Source: Cyclobacteriaceae bacterium | Lineage (GTDB): Bacteria; Bacteroidota; Bacteroidia; Cytophagales; Cyclobacteriaceae | Length of the DNA: 64,000 nucleotides | Assembly: GCA_028281285.1 (NCBI GenBank) | Contig: JANQKF010000020.1 | Span: 62,001 to 126,000, forward strand | Direction: 5' to 3' | Part shown: piece after piece, positions 1 to 9,051 of the stretch | Numbering within the stretch: the stretch's first letter is position 1 | Layout: each line of letters starts with the position of its first letter | Position numbers and translations under genes: made by a program | Notes under the pieces: generated by a model | Seen by the model: only the letters and a program-made list of their open reading frames with translations | Told to the model about the DNA's origin: nothing | Databases searched by the model: none

Positions 1-457
1 ATTTTATTCCTTGTTGGGTATTCATCAGATTATGTACCTGAAGAGGTACCATGGCAGCAAATTCGAATGGATTATGGTCAATTATTGTGTGAATAGGGTT
101 AGCTTCAGGAGCTACAATGGTGAGATGAAAACCGATTTCCATCGCCCTTACGAGCATCATTTTACCGCCAATATAGTCAGCGGATATACAAAGAAGTGCA
201 CTATCCCCTGACTCTAGTTCCAGGGCTGAAGCTGTAGCCATGGCACTGGCTTGCATCTGCTCACGTGTTAGTGAAATTGTCTTGGGCCTCCCCGTTGAAC
301 CTGAGGTAAGCTGGCCAAATTTTTGCTTACCGGATAACCAATCACGAACAAAGTCTTGACAGGATTGTATATACTTAGAGTGAGAGTTAAGGTGTTTGCT
401 ATTCGCAAACTGTTTAAAAGTGAAAGATTCTGAATTGAAATTGATACTACCCACCAT
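1..457 (-). CDS. menE: o-succinylbenzoate-CoA ligase (MenE), 3' part outside window
   Basis: An open minus-strand frame runs from an ATG at 457 to the window edge, so only about the first 152 residues are present. It contains the AMP-binding signature LTSGSTGRPK near residue 45, followed by a helix like that of the short Bacteroidota MenE proteins. MenE activates o-succinylbenzoate with ATP and CoA in menaquinone synthesis. The menaquinone genes menD, menF and menI lie upstream on the same strand, but a plus-strand gene separates them from it. The family is recognised from the signature and context; a different acyl-adenylating enzyme is possible but less likely. The C-terminal domain cannot be judged here. 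Confidence 0.8.
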   Translation of the reverse strand, partial: MVGSINFNSESFTFKQFANSKHLNSHSKYIQSCQDFVRDWLSGKQKFGQLTSGSTGRPKTISLTREQMQASAMATASALELESGDSALLCISADYIGGKMMLVRAMEIGFHLTIVAPEANPIHTIIDHNPFEFAAMVPLQVHNLMNTQQGIK

Positions 458-479
458 TAATGCTAATGTTAGCCAAAAG

Positions 480-1625
480 ATGAGACCAATTCAAACAATG
501 TTATTTGCAATTCTACTTCTTGCTTGTCTGCAGGGGTATGGGCAATCCCAATCTGGTTTTACAATTGCTGGTATGGTCACTGACTCCGAGACCGGAGAAA
601 CACTGCCCTTGGCTAATATATTTATTGCTAATACAACATTTGGAACCACTTCCAAAGCAGATGGTTCGTTCAGTTTGCAATTACCCGAAGCTGGAACCTA
701 TGATCTGGTGATCTCTTTTTTGGGATATGAGACATTCGCGCGATCTGTGAGGTTTTTGCGCCCGAATGTTGTTTGGATTGACGCCAAGATGGTCACAAAG
801 TCTCAGGAGCTAAGCGGGGTGACCGTTACAGCCAAAAAAGATGCGAACTGGGCCAGAAATCTTCAGGAATTCAGAGTGGGGTTCTTAGGCAGATCCAAAT
901 TTGGTAAGTCTTCCAGAATATTGAATGAAGAGGTCCTGAACTTTGATTTAGATGAGGACACAGGAGTATTTGAAGCGTGGGCATCCGAACCTTTAGTTAT
1001 CGAAAATAAAAGATTGGGCTATCGCTTATTCTACCTTCTTGAAGATTACAGAGTTTATACAAGAGATGGCTATAGCTCCTTTTATGGCTTCACTTCTTTT
1101 GAGGAGATAGAGGCCAAAACTCGATCGAAAAAGACAAAGTATGAAAGAGCAAGGAAGGAGGCATACGATGGTTCAATGGTTCACTTCTTTAAATCTTTGT
1201 ATGCTGGTTCAACGAAAGAGCAGGGATATGAAATTTACGCTGCACAAGACATCGAAGGGAAAAGGGTAATCGACCCAAATCAAGTAGACCTCGATGGCAT
1301 TGTTTTAAGAGGACAACGTGGTCAATCGAAGAAGCTGAGGTTCGAAAACATGCTCTATATCTACTTTAAAAATGAAGGTTTACCCCCCGAATATATGGGC
1401 AAGCTGATGAGTAACGTCAGTATTTCTACCAAAAACAAATCACAAAATTCATGGATCGAAATGATCGAGGGAAAGGAATATATTGAATTTGAGAGTACCG
1501 GATATATTCGCAATCCGTTGGAATTCTACTCCAACGGCTATTGGGCTTTCGAGAAAGTGGGGGATATGATGCCTATCAACTATCAACTTTCCGATTCGAA
1601 AAGAGCCTCTCGCAGAAGGCGTTAG
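480..1625 (+). CDS. Secreted protein with CarboxypepD_reg-like domain
   Basis: The start is taken at the ATG at 480 because it gives a signal peptide (charged n-region, LLLACLQG core, cleavage near GYGQ). Upstream codons in the same frame would overlap menE. Residues about 25-95 form a carboxypeptidase-regulatory-like beta sandwich (VTDSETGETLPLANIF, GYETF), common in Bacteroidota outer-membrane proteins. The remaining ~280 residues are conserved-looking and soluble but I assign no function. There is no TonB plug or barrel. It is read against the men genes: its start is 22 bp from the menE start and its stop 8 bp from the menD stop. About 381 residues. Confidence 0.75.
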   Translation: MRPIQTMLFAILLLACLQGYGQSQSGFTIAGMVTDSETGETLPLANIFIANTTFGTTSKADGSFSLQLPEAGTYDLVISFLGYETFARSVRFLRPNVVWIDAKMVTKSQELSGVTVTAKKDANWARNLQEFRVGFLGRSKFGKSSRILNEEVLNFDLDEDTGVFEAWASEPLVIENKRLGYRLFYLLEDYRVYTRDGYSSFYGFTSFEEIEAKTRSKKTKYERARKEAYDGSMVHFFKSLYAGSTKEQGYEIYAAQDIEGKRVIDPNQVDLDGIVLRGQRGQSKKLRFENMLYIYFKNEGLPPEYMGKLMSNVSISTKNKSQNSWIEMIEGKEYIEFESTGYIRNPLEFYSNGYWAFEKVGDMMPINYQLSDSKRASRRRR

Positions 1626-1633
1626 TACTACGT

Positions 1634-3325
1634 TCACTCGGTCAAATTCCCAGTAATAAAATGCTTAAAGCTTTTGAAAAAACTGGCGTTTTGAGCAGAA
1701 TCAGTTTCGATTTCAAGGACTTTCGCCTCTTCGCTGCTATTATAGAATTCCTTAAGATGCTGTCTTAACTCGTCCCTGGATTTTGCATTGTAATAGGCAA
1801 ATCCAAAATCATGGCAAGTATTTTCAGCATTTAGTTTTTGCTGAGTCTCAAAATATTCTTCCAACTCTGGTTGGTTCGAAGGCCCTTCAATCATTCTGAA
1901 GATTCCTCCTGCATGGTTGTTCAAAATGACTATACGTAAATTTTTGAGATCGTAATTATGCCAAAAAGCATTACGATCGTAAAAGAAAGCCATATCTCCA
2001 GTCAAAAGTGTCACCGGTTTTTCGTTTGACAATGCGGCTCCGACAGCCGTGCTGTTGCTACCATCGATTCCGCTGGTGCCACGATTCGCAAATACGCTGA
2101 CACCTGTTTTATCCTTAAGACCAAGAAAATTAACATACCGAACAGCCATGCTATTAGCCAGATGAACTTGAGAATTGTTTGGAATTTCAGCCAACACTTC
2201 CTTGACTGCATGAAATTCTGAAAAATCACCTTGATCAAGGGCCTCATCAATTAAAGAAGCCGTTTTGTTATTCAGGCTTATCCATTGATTGGCAAAACCG
2301 TTTTCAGATTTACTCCCTTCGAGAGTTGAGAAAAAATCCTGAGGTTCCATTCTAATAATCTTGGTCACATTCTGAAGGGAATCATTTAGTCGTGCCGAGG
2401 GTTGTACGTGCCAATGCGTTTTTGGCCGATGTTTCCTAAAGAATCGTTTTAGATTCTTCGAAATAAATGATTTTCCTATCGTAATGAGAAGGTCGGGAGC
2501 CAGTGCCTTGTTTTGTTCATCCAATGACCCATTTAGAAAAATATCTTGATGAACAATGGCTTCTTCCACTTCATTGTGATTTGCTATGATATCAGCCAGA
2601 ACCGGAGTGTTGGTGTTTTTTGAGAAAGCGTCTAAGATATTCGTAAGCCTAAAATTATTCTCTAATTGACCTATGGCAACAAGCCGGTTTGATGATTCAT
2701 TCCATTGAGATCTAAGGGACTTCCATTCTTCCTCGGACAACGTCTGCCGTTGCTTAGTGTTCTCTATAATTCTGACTTCAGGAAAGTTGTAGACTTCTCC
2801 ATTTTGGGGGTAGAATGGTTCTCTGAAGGGAATATTAATATGGACAGGTCCTTTTGGCAAATCCATAGAGACTAGGAGGGATTCATTGACCATGCGGTTG
2901 CAATACCATTCAGAATCATCGGAATTTACCTCAGTCGGAAAATCGAAGCTTTTTTTGACATGTTTCCCGTATATATGGGATTGCATTATGGTTTGACCAT
3001 CATACTGATTAATCCATTCAGGCGGACGGTCTGCAGTCAAGATCAATAGAGGAATTTCTTGGTAGAAGGCTTCTGCAATGGCCGGTGCATAATTATAGGC
3101 TGCAGAACCAGAAGTACAGATGAGTACGACAGGCCGGCCTTGCTGCTGTGCTATACTCATACCGATGAAAGCAGCCGATCGCTCATCCGGAATTACTTTT
3201 GTTTCGATCCTTGGGTGTCTGGCAAAAGCAAGAGTGAGTGGAGCAGATCTGGAGCCAGGGGATATAATGGCAGTGGTCACACCATGACCTGCACACACAC
3301 TGGCTATATCTCTAATATGTTGCAA
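1634..3325 (-). CDS. menD: 2-succinyl-5-enolpyruvyl-6-hydroxy-3-cyclohexene-1-carboxylate synthase (MenD)
   Basis: This ThDP- and Mg-dependent enzyme joins 2-oxoglutarate to isochorismate, the first committed step of menaquinone synthesis. Visible features are the N-terminal SPGSRSAPLTLAF motif (residues 22-34), the conserved ThDP-activating glutamate in DERSAAF (E48), TSGSAAYN at 71-78, and the C-terminal ThDP/Mg motif from GDM (443) to NN (470). Length 563 is normal for the family. The start lies 2 bp after the menF stop, so the two are almost certainly cotranscribed and translationally coupled. Confidence 0.95.
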   Translation of the reverse strand: MQHIRDIASVCAGHGVTTAIISPGSRSAPLTLAFARHPRIETKVIPDERSAAFIGMSIAQQQGRPVVLICTSGSAAYNYAPAIAEAFYQEIPLLILTADRPPEWINQYDGQTIMQSHIYGKHVKKSFDFPTEVNSDDSEWYCNRMVNESLLVSMDLPKGPVHINIPFREPFYPQNGEVYNFPEVRIIENTKQRQTLSEEEWKSLRSQWNESSNRLVAIGQLENNFRLTNILDAFSKNTNTPVLADIIANHNEVEEAIVHQDIFLNGSLDEQNKALAPDLLITIGKSFISKNLKRFFRKHRPKTHWHVQPSARLNDSLQNVTKIIRMEPQDFFSTLEGSKSENGFANQWISLNNKTASLIDEALDQGDFSEFHAVKEVLAEIPNNSQVHLANSMAVRYVNFLGLKDKTGVSVFANRGTSGIDGSNSTAVGAALSNEKPVTLLTGDMAFFYDRNAFWHNYDLKNLRIVILNNHAGGIFRMIEGPSNQPELEEYFETQQKLNAENTCHDFGFAYYNAKSRDELRQHLKEFYNSSEEAKVLEIETDSAQNASFFKSFKHFITGNLTE

Positions 3326-3327
3326 AG

Positions 3328-4560
3328 TTAAGAAGTTGTTGCAATGACGTTAAGTAGCGTGTTGAACTTCATCTCTGTCTCTAGGAGTTCCTTTTCCGGG
3401 TTTGAGTCTTCAGTGACTCCGGCACCAGCATATAGCCAGGCTTTTCCATTAAAGAGTTTCATGCACCTCAGATTTACGTAAATGTTAGTGTTCTGATCAA
3501 TGTTCACAGGGCCCAAAAAACCACTAAAGAATTCACGATCAAAGCCCTCATTTTGAGAGAGAAACTCAAGTGAACTTTCTTTTGGCATGCCGGCAACGGC
3601 AGACGTTGGGTGCAATAACTCGAGCATAACAGTACCCAGCTGTGGGAAATTAGTGGCTTCCATATCCACTTCATAGTCCGTTTTTAGGTGTAGTAGATTG
3701 CCGGCAGCTATGGTTTTTGGTCCTCGTTCTTCGAATTCCCTCAATCTGATTTTTTTGAAACAGTTGATAATATACCGACTCACCATAGCTTGTTCCTCAA
3801 TTTCCTTCTGAGTCCAGGCGGTTTCACTTAATGGTTTGGTCTCATCTCTTTTTTGAGTGGCGGCTAAGGCTACCGTTTTAAAAGTTTTGCCTTTGACTAC
3901 TTCGAGCAATACTTCGGGTGTAGCACCCAACCATGAACCGACATCAGGGATGGAGACCAATGAAACAAACGCGCTCGGATAAGTATCACACAAATTCAAT
4001 AAGGCAGCAACTACGTCAAAATCTTCGGGTAGATTTATTTCTTTTCGTCTCGATGGTACTACTTTCTGAAAGTGGCCTGATTTAATTTTTTCAACGGAAT
4101 CACTTACTAAGTCCTTATAGTCAGGCATTTCTGACGTGACTCGTGGTGCTACAGCTTGCTTTTGAATTCCTTCCTGCCCGTTATCAAGATTCTGAAATAA
4201 GAAATCTACAAAGTCCTTTTCTTTGGACGACTTGATTTCATTATTGAAATCATAGTTACAACTCAGTTCTTCAAATCGAAAAGATAGATAGAAATCGTCC
4301 TTGATAAGTAGATTGGGTCGACTCAGATCGAATGGATTGAAGGTGAAACCTGAAACGGTTTCTTCTATGTCCAACTTAGGATTAGAAATCACCTCACTGA
4401 AACTGATTACCAGGTGAATTTCATCGCTCATAGGGAGTCTCCAAAGCGCGACCGGACATTCCAGCTCCATGGCTGTTGTCAAAAGGGATTTTAAAATACG
4501 TTCTTTCGGATAATTTTGAATTTCCCTTACCTCTACTCCAACTGAATTTTCTCTTCTCAT
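3328..4560 (-). CDS. menF: Isochorismate synthase (MenF/chorismate-binding family)
   Basis: A chorismate-binding-family enzyme of 410 residues that converts chorismate to isochorismate, supplying MenD. The C-terminal half holds the family hallmarks: KVVPSRR, GSWLGATPEVLL, the FFSGFLGPV segment, and the AGAGVTEDSNPEKELLETE end motif that carries Mg- and substrate-binding acids. The N-terminal ~120 residues are the variable part. Salicylate or anthranilate synthase relatives share the fold; the position between menI and menD decides for isochorismate synthase. It starts 1 bp after the menI stop. Confidence 0.92.
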   Translation of the reverse strand: MRRENSVGVEVREIQNYPKERILKSLLTTAMELECPVALWRLPMSDEIHLVISFSEVISNPKLDIEETVSGFTFNPFDLSRPNLLIKDDFYLSFRFEELSCNYDFNNEIKSSKEKDFVDFLFQNLDNGQEGIQKQAVAPRVTSEMPDYKDLVSDSVEKIKSGHFQKVVPSRRKEINLPEDFDVVAALLNLCDTYPSAFVSLVSIPDVGSWLGATPEVLLEVVKGKTFKTVALAATQKRDETKPLSETAWTQKEIEEQAMVSRYIINCFKKIRLREFEERGPKTIAAGNLLHLKTDYEVDMEATNFPQLGTVMLELLHPTSAVAGMPKESSLEFLSQNEGFDREFFSGFLGPVNIDQNTNIYVNLRCMKLFNGKAWLYAGAGVTEDSNPEKELLETEMKFNTLLNVIATTS

Positions 4561-4561
4561 A

Positions 4562-4981
4562 TTACCTTCGATCCATTACTGCCATAGTAATTCTACTAAT
4601 GCAAGTAAGTTGATCTTTCTCATTTCTAATTTTAATCTCCCAAATTTGGGTCTTCCTTCCAATATGTATTGGACGAGTAGTGCCATAAACAAACCCTTCG
4701 GTAGCACTTTTGATATGGTTGGCATTGATCTCAAGACCAACACAGTATTGTTTGTCTAGATCAACTACACAACTGGCGGCCACGCTACCAAGTGTTTCAG
4801 CCAAGGCCACCGATGCTCCTCCGTGCAAAAGGCCCAAGGGCTGTTTTGTACGATGATCCACAGGCATCTTACCGACCATGAAGTCTTTTCCAACTTCAAT
4901 GATTTCTATACCCAAATGATCAACCATGGTATTGTGATGTCGAGCGTTTACTGACTCTACACTTACTCCTTCTCTAAACAT
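4562..4981 (-). CDS. menI: 1,4-dihydroxy-2-naphthoyl-CoA thioesterase (MenI-like hotdog protein)
   Basis: A 139-residue hotdog-fold acyl-CoA thioesterase. The segment PVDHRTKQPLGLLHGGASV followed by LAETLGS matches the E. coli MenI/YdiI type very closely. Glu62 sits at the position of the catalytic acid, and LEINANH lies downstream. In menaquinone synthesis it hydrolyses DHNA-CoA to DHNA. First gene of the menI-menF-menD run. Generic PaaI-type annotation is the alternative, but location in a men operon supports MenI. The start ATG is 57 bp from the divergent histidine phosphatase start. Confidence 0.85.
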   Translation of the reverse strand: MFREGVSVESVNARHHNTMVDHLGIEIIEVGKDFMVGKMPVDHRTKQPLGLLHGGASVALAETLGSVAASCVVDLDKQYCVGLEINANHIKSATEGFVYGTTRPIHIGRKTQIWEIKIRNEKDQLTCISRITMAVMDRR

Positions 4982-5022
4982 GGTTTTTATGGATTAGTTT
5001 TTAGATTTGCGGCTGATTCGAG

Positions 5023-5049
5023 CAAAAATAGGACAAAATTGAACATCAA
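5023..5049 (-). promoter_or_regulatory. Candidate promoter of the menI-menF-menD operon
   Basis: On the minus strand TATTTTTG (5030-5023) fits the Bacteroidota -7 consensus TAnnTTTG. A TTG at 5049-5047 lies 16 bp upstream as a possible -33 element, slightly shorter than the usual spacing. It would place the transcript start about 35 nt before menI. The -33 element falls inside the first codons of the divergent phosphatase gene. Confidence 0.35.
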
Positions 5050-5656
5050 AAAAATCTATCTGATACGTCATGGCCAGACCGATTTGAACCATAAGGGAGT
5101 GGTCCAAGGGAGTGGTGTGGACTCGTCTTTGAATGATGCGGGTAGGAGTCAAGCCAATGATTTTTTTGAGTGCTATAAGGACGTTCCATTTGATAAAGTC
5201 TACAGGTCTGGACTTAAAAGAACTCATGAAAGTGTCCAACGCTTTGTTGACAAGGGGATACCTTTCGAAACACTTTCAGAGATTAATGAAATAAGCTGGG
5301 GTGTAAGGGAAGGTATACCTGTTGATGAGCTAGCCAATGCTTATTATACAAAAATGATCGAGTCTTGGCGTAGGGGCAAAACAGACATAGGAATCGAAGG
5401 AGGAGAGAGCCCTGATGAGGTGTTGGTAAGAATGAAGAAAGGGTTAAATCATATCCTCAGCCGAAAAGATGAATCAACAGTGCTCATTTGTATGCATGGA
5501 AGAGCGATGCGGATCATGCTTTGTCTAATGCTCAACTATCCTTTGAAAATGATGGACATTTTTGAACACAGCAACCTTTGCCTCTATGAGTTGACTTATA
5601 CAAAGTCAATGTTCAAAATTGATAAGTTCAATAACCTGGACCACCTCAATTGTTGA
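5039..5656 (+). CDS. Histidine phosphatase family protein (phosphoglycerate mutase-like)
   Basis: A 205-residue protein with the N-terminal phosphohistidine motif LIRHGQTD (R10-H11-G12) and the second catalytic histidine in ICMHGRAMRI. It also has the SGLKRTHES arginine loop and an acid region ISWGVREG, so the catalytic site looks complete. The substrate cannot be read from sequence; related proteins act on sugar phosphates, alpha-ribazole phosphate or phosphoserine. The start is a TTG: no ATG precedes the RHG motif in frame. Its 3' end overlaps the convergent TPR gene by 11 bp. Confidence 0.82.
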   Translation: MNIKKIYLIRHGQTDLNHKGVVQGSGVDSSLNDAGRSQANDFFECYKDVPFDKVYRSGLKRTHESVQRFVDKGIPFETLSEINEISWGVREGIPVDELANAYYTKMIESWRRGKTDIGIEGGESPDEVLVRMKKGLNHILSRKDESTVLICMHGRAMRIMLCLMLNYPLKMMDIFEHSNLCLYELTYTKSMFKIDKFNNLDHLNC

Positions 5657-7106
5657 TTTGGCTCAAGGCTATCTTCGCCTTGCTGTCAAGACTATTTTTA
5701 TAGGGATGCTTTCTAAACTCCAAAACCCTTTCCAGGTACATTTTCGCTTTGGCTGAATCGCTTTGTTCCAGATAGATGTATCCAAGCTGTAGTAGCGAAT
5801 TTGGAGCGAAATAATTTTCGGGTATTTGATTGTCTGATTTTATAATTTCCTCATATCCGGAAATCGCTTGTTGAATTTTCCTTTCGAGATGGGATTTTCT
5901 CGCCTTCCGATAATCAAATTCGATCTTATCGTAATGTGGAAGTCGTATCATCTCCAATACTGAGATTAGTGAATCACTTCGCTGTAGGAAACCACCATCT
6001 ATTGCATATCGCAATTGTATGAGTGACTTGTTTTCAGTTGCTATTGACTCCAATAAATCTGAAGCATTTTTGTCTACTTCGCTCCAGCTTTTTCCCGAAC
6101 TGAGTGCTTTTTGCCTGAAATCTTCGAATTGATCCTTTTCATTAAGAAAAAGAAAACACAAACCCACCTTGAAGTAAGCATCTTTCACATTGTTGTTGCC
6201 CCTAAACTGCTCCAGAAAACGTTCATAGTAGGCTTTTGCTTCCAAATAAGCGCCTTGCTGAAAATAGGTTTCCCCGATCAAGTAAGAAAAGATGGGAACT
6301 TCAGATTTTTGATTCTGTAAAATTACCCTGGCACTATCGGATTGGTGATTTTTCATCAGTAAGAGCGCTCGGATGTAGTTTTCTGTATCAGAATGGTCGC
6401 CACTCCCATCCACGAAATTCAACGCATCAGTCGGTCTCTCCAGCAAGTAAGCATTGACCAATGCCATTGTCAGTCGTGCCTCCAGTGCGAATACGCTATT
6501 TACATTGCTGATGGTGGCAAGTTCTTCCAAACCACTAATTACGTTTCCTTCGAGTCCGAACAAGCCAAGTATCCACTGATACCTGGATGGGATCGCACCA
6601 AAAATTATGTGTAACAACCCAAGCGACTTTTGGTTAAGCGCAAAGTCAGGATACCTTTTTATGTTTCGTTTAATGGTACGATAGGCATTTCTCAATGACC
6701 AGGCCGCACTCCACTGATCTCCAAATTTGAGTTTTGTGAATGCCCATTGCAATTTTATCTCGGCTCTCAGAAATCGGATGTATGGACTATCGATGCTTGA
6801 GTTGTCGAGCACTTTAATTCGAACCTTCTCATTTTTTGATAGCTCTTCATACCGTGCCTCGTCTTCGCTGAAGAAAAGTTCGAGGATATCATTAAAATTG
6901 GCTATATAAAGGTCAAGATGGGGGATTTGGGAATCGATCCCTTCTTGGATCAAATTGCGCGATTCCTGGAACTGCAGGTCGAGCGCTTTTTGGTAAGCCT
7001 TAGGGATAAATGTCTGGCAGTTGACCGAATTTTGGGTTAAAACAAAAAATGGACAGATCAAAAGACCTATCCATTTCAAAATTCTTTTAGTTGCTATTGC
7101 CGACAA
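5646..7106 (-). CDS. TPR-repeat protein, probably exported
   Basis: A 486-residue protein with a hydrophobic N-terminus (WIGLLICPFFVL) that looks like a signal peptide. It is followed by helical repeats; the clearest TPR units are near residues 270-330 (YFQQGAYLEAKAYYERFLEQF) and at the C-terminus (LGYIYLEQSDSAKAKMYLERVLEF). The frame opens with TTG immediately after the TAA of the upstream zinc-ribbon gene. A second TTG nine codons later is an alternative start; there is no ATG before the hydrophobic segment. Last gene of the Nif3/zinc-ribbon/TPR operon. Likely a scaffold, with no specific function readable. Confidence 0.7.
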   Translation of the reverse strand: MSAIATKRILKWIGLLICPFFVLTQNSVNCQTFIPKAYQKALDLQFQESRNLIQEGIDSQIPHLDLYIANFNDILELFFSEDEARYEELSKNEKVRIKVLDNSSIDSPYIRFLRAEIKLQWAFTKLKFGDQWSAAWSLRNAYRTIKRNIKRYPDFALNQKSLGLLHIIFGAIPSRYQWILGLFGLEGNVISGLEELATISNVNSVFALEARLTMALVNAYLLERPTDALNFVDGSGDHSDTENYIRALLLMKNHQSDSARVILQNQKSEVPIFSYLIGETYFQQGAYLEAKAYYERFLEQFRGNNNVKDAYFKVGLCFLFLNEKDQFEDFRQKALSSGKSWSEVDKNASDLLESIATENKSLIQLRYAIDGGFLQRSDSLISVLEMIRLPHYDKIEFDYRKARKSHLERKIQQAISGYEEIIKSDNQIPENYFAPNSLLQLGYIYLEQSDSAKAKMYLERVLEFRKHPYKNSLDSKAKIALSQINN

Positions 7107-7889
7107 TTATGCTTTGCTAGCTGCTGTTCTTCTTGTTCTTCTTGGTTTCTTTTCTTCTGTAACTATTTCATCAGCTACATCGGCAAGAATTCTTCCGCAA
7201 TGCTCACATACAATCAGTTTCTTTTGTTCTCTGATATCTGCCTGACGCTGGGGAGGAACGATGTTGAAACAACCTCCACATGCTCCTCGACTGACAGAAA
7301 CCACAGCCAAGCCGTTTCGGGCATTTGTTCTAAGCCTGTTATATGAATTGAGAAGCCTTTCTTCTACTTGCTTGGCAGCCTTCTCACGGCCAGACATTAA
7401 CTTCTTCTCGTCAGCTTCACTTTCTTTTGTCAATACCTCAAGTTCAGCCTTTTTGGTATCCAGATCTTTATTTCTTTCTGAAAGCTCGGATTCAGTGTTT
7501 GCAATCTCTTCGTTTTTCATCTCGATTTTAGCAAAGCCTTCTTTAATCCGCTTTTCTGAAATCTGAATCTCCAAAGTTTGCAGTTCCATCTCTTTTGTGA
7601 TGGCATCGTACTCTCGGTTATTTCTCACGTTCATCTGCTGCTCCTCATATTTCTTGATAAGGGCCTCAGAGTTTTTGATTTGAGTCTTGTGATCGTTGAT
7701 GTTCGCTTCTAATTCAGCAGCCTCTGCTTTGAATTTCTCAACTCGAGTTTCGTAACCTGCAATCTCATCTTCAAGGTCTGCTACCTCATCAGGGAGAGCT
7801 CCTCTTACCTTCTTAATCTCATCTAGTTGGGAATCAATGGATTGGAGCTTTTTCAATGCCTCCAACTTCTGTGCAATCGTCTTTTCCAT
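7107..7889 (-). CDS. Coiled-coil protein with C4 zinc ribbon (zf-RING_7 family)
   Basis: 260 residues. Residues 1-185 are almost continuous charged heptads, forming a long coiled-coil hairpin. Residues ~200-240 contain CGGC and CEHCGR, two CxxC pairs that form a zinc ribbon. The tail is basic (KKPRRTRR). This family is widespread and often neighbours Nif3-like genes, as here. Its biochemical role is not established; nucleic-acid binding has been suggested for the fold. It begins 9 bp after nif3 and its stop abuts the TPR gene start. Confidence 0.85.
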   Translation of the reverse strand: MEKTIAQKLEALKKLQSIDSQLDEIKKVRGALPDEVADLEDEIAGYETRVEKFKAEAAELEANINDHKTQIKNSEALIKKYEEQQMNVRNNREYDAITKEMELQTLEIQISEKRIKEGFAKIEMKNEEIANTESELSERNKDLDTKKAELEVLTKESEADEKKLMSGREKAAKQVEERLLNSYNRLRTNARNGLAVVSVSRGACGGCFNIVPPQRQADIREQKKLIVCEHCGRILADVADEIVTEEKKPRRTRRTAASKA

Positions 7890-7898
7890 CTACGTTTT

Positions 7899-8996
7899 TT
7901 AATAGTATTGAACAGGGTTTGTATCCACCCCTGACAAATAGGATGCAATATTAGGAAATTTTTCTGTCAAAAATGAGTGTAGAAGGTCTTTTGTGTAGAT
8001 TTCACTTTCGTAATGACCGATGTCACAAATGATCAATTTTTCCTCCGCATCAAAGAACTCGTGATATTTAAAATCAGCGGTAACAAAGGCATCGGCATTC
8101 TTTCCTTTGGCTTGACCTAAGAGGAAGCTACCAGCGCCACCGCAAACCGCTACTTTTTTAATTGTTTTTCCATTTGGCCTCGTATGGCGGATAACATTGA
8201 GGTTCATCCTATCCTTTAAATATTGAAGAAAATCATCAGGACTAAGAGGGTTTTCAAGTTCTCCTATTATGCCTGAGCCTATACCTTGATTGGTATTGCC
8301 CAATGCGCTGACAAAGTAAGCTGCCTCATCATAGGGGTGAGCAGACCTCAAGGTGGAAACGATCTTATTCCTTAAGTGTGAAGGGTAGATCAATTCAATT
8401 CTGTCTTCGATAACTTCTTCTTGTTCTCCTTGCTCTCCGATATGAGGATTCGCTTCTTCATTTGGTTTGAAAGTTCCGGTACCGGTAACTCTAAAACTGC
8501 AGTTTTGATAATTACCAATGTTTCCCGCTCCCGATTGATGAAGACTTTCCAGAACTTCATTTGTATTCTCCTGAGGTACTAATGAGACCAGCTTTTCTAA
8601 GGTTCCGGTTTTTTCAGCAAGTATGGAAGTGTTCTGAAGGCCAAGACGATCAGCTATTTTCTGATTAACTCCGTTACTTACATTGTCAAGATTTGTATGA
8701 ATAGCGTAAATAGCGATATCATTTTTGATGGCCTTAATGACAGTACGTTCCACATAGTTCTTTCCTGTGATTTGTTTTAGTCCTTTGAACACAATCGGGT
8801 GATGAGAGACTATGAGATTGCAGCCTTTTTCTATGGCTTCATCAACAACAGCTTCGATACAGTCCAGACTTATTAATGTCCCGGAACATTCTCTGGAAGC
8901 ATCACCAATGATCAAACCGGAGTTGTCATAGGACTCCTGATATGCCCTTGGAGCTATTGATTCCAAATGAAGAATTATGTCCTTTATTTTTGCCAT
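7899..8996 (-). CDS. Nif3-like dinuclear metal-centre protein
   Basis: 365 residues, the long form of the Nif3/YbgI family in which a PII/CutA-like domain (about residues 130-240) is inserted between the two halves of the metal-binding domain. Metal ligands are visible: VSHHPIVF (H65-H66), the aspartate in HTNLDN (about D104) and the C-terminal GHYESE histidine and glutamate. The exact reaction is unknown; members have been described as GTP cyclohydrolase I type 2-like or as metal-dependent hydrolases. First gene of a three-gene minus-strand operon, divergent from lpxK. Confidence 0.9.
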   Translation of the reverse strand: MAKIKDIILHLESIAPRAYQESYDNSGLIIGDASRECSGTLISLDCIEAVVDEAIEKGCNLIVSHHPIVFKGLKQITGKNYVERTVIKAIKNDIAIYAIHTNLDNVSNGVNQKIADRLGLQNTSILAEKTGTLEKLVSLVPQENTNEVLESLHQSGAGNIGNYQNCSFRVTGTGTFKPNEEANPHIGEQGEQEEVIEDRIELIYPSHLRNKIVSTLRSAHPYDEAAYFVSALGNTNQGIGSGIIGELENPLSPDDFLQYLKDRMNLNVIRHTRPNGKTIKKVAVCGGAGSFLLGQAKGKNADAFVTADFKYHEFFDAEEKLIICDIGHYESEIYTKDLLHSFLTEKFPNIASYLSGVDTNPVQYY

Positions 8997-9051
8997 TTTT
9001 GGGGGGATTTGCTGCTTTTAGATTTTTAAAGATAAACACCACGGTCATTTT

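Noticed and set aside
11-211. 66-residue plus-strand ORF at the left edge
   Set aside because: It is a shadow of menE on the other strand, which has the clear LTSGSTGRPK motif.
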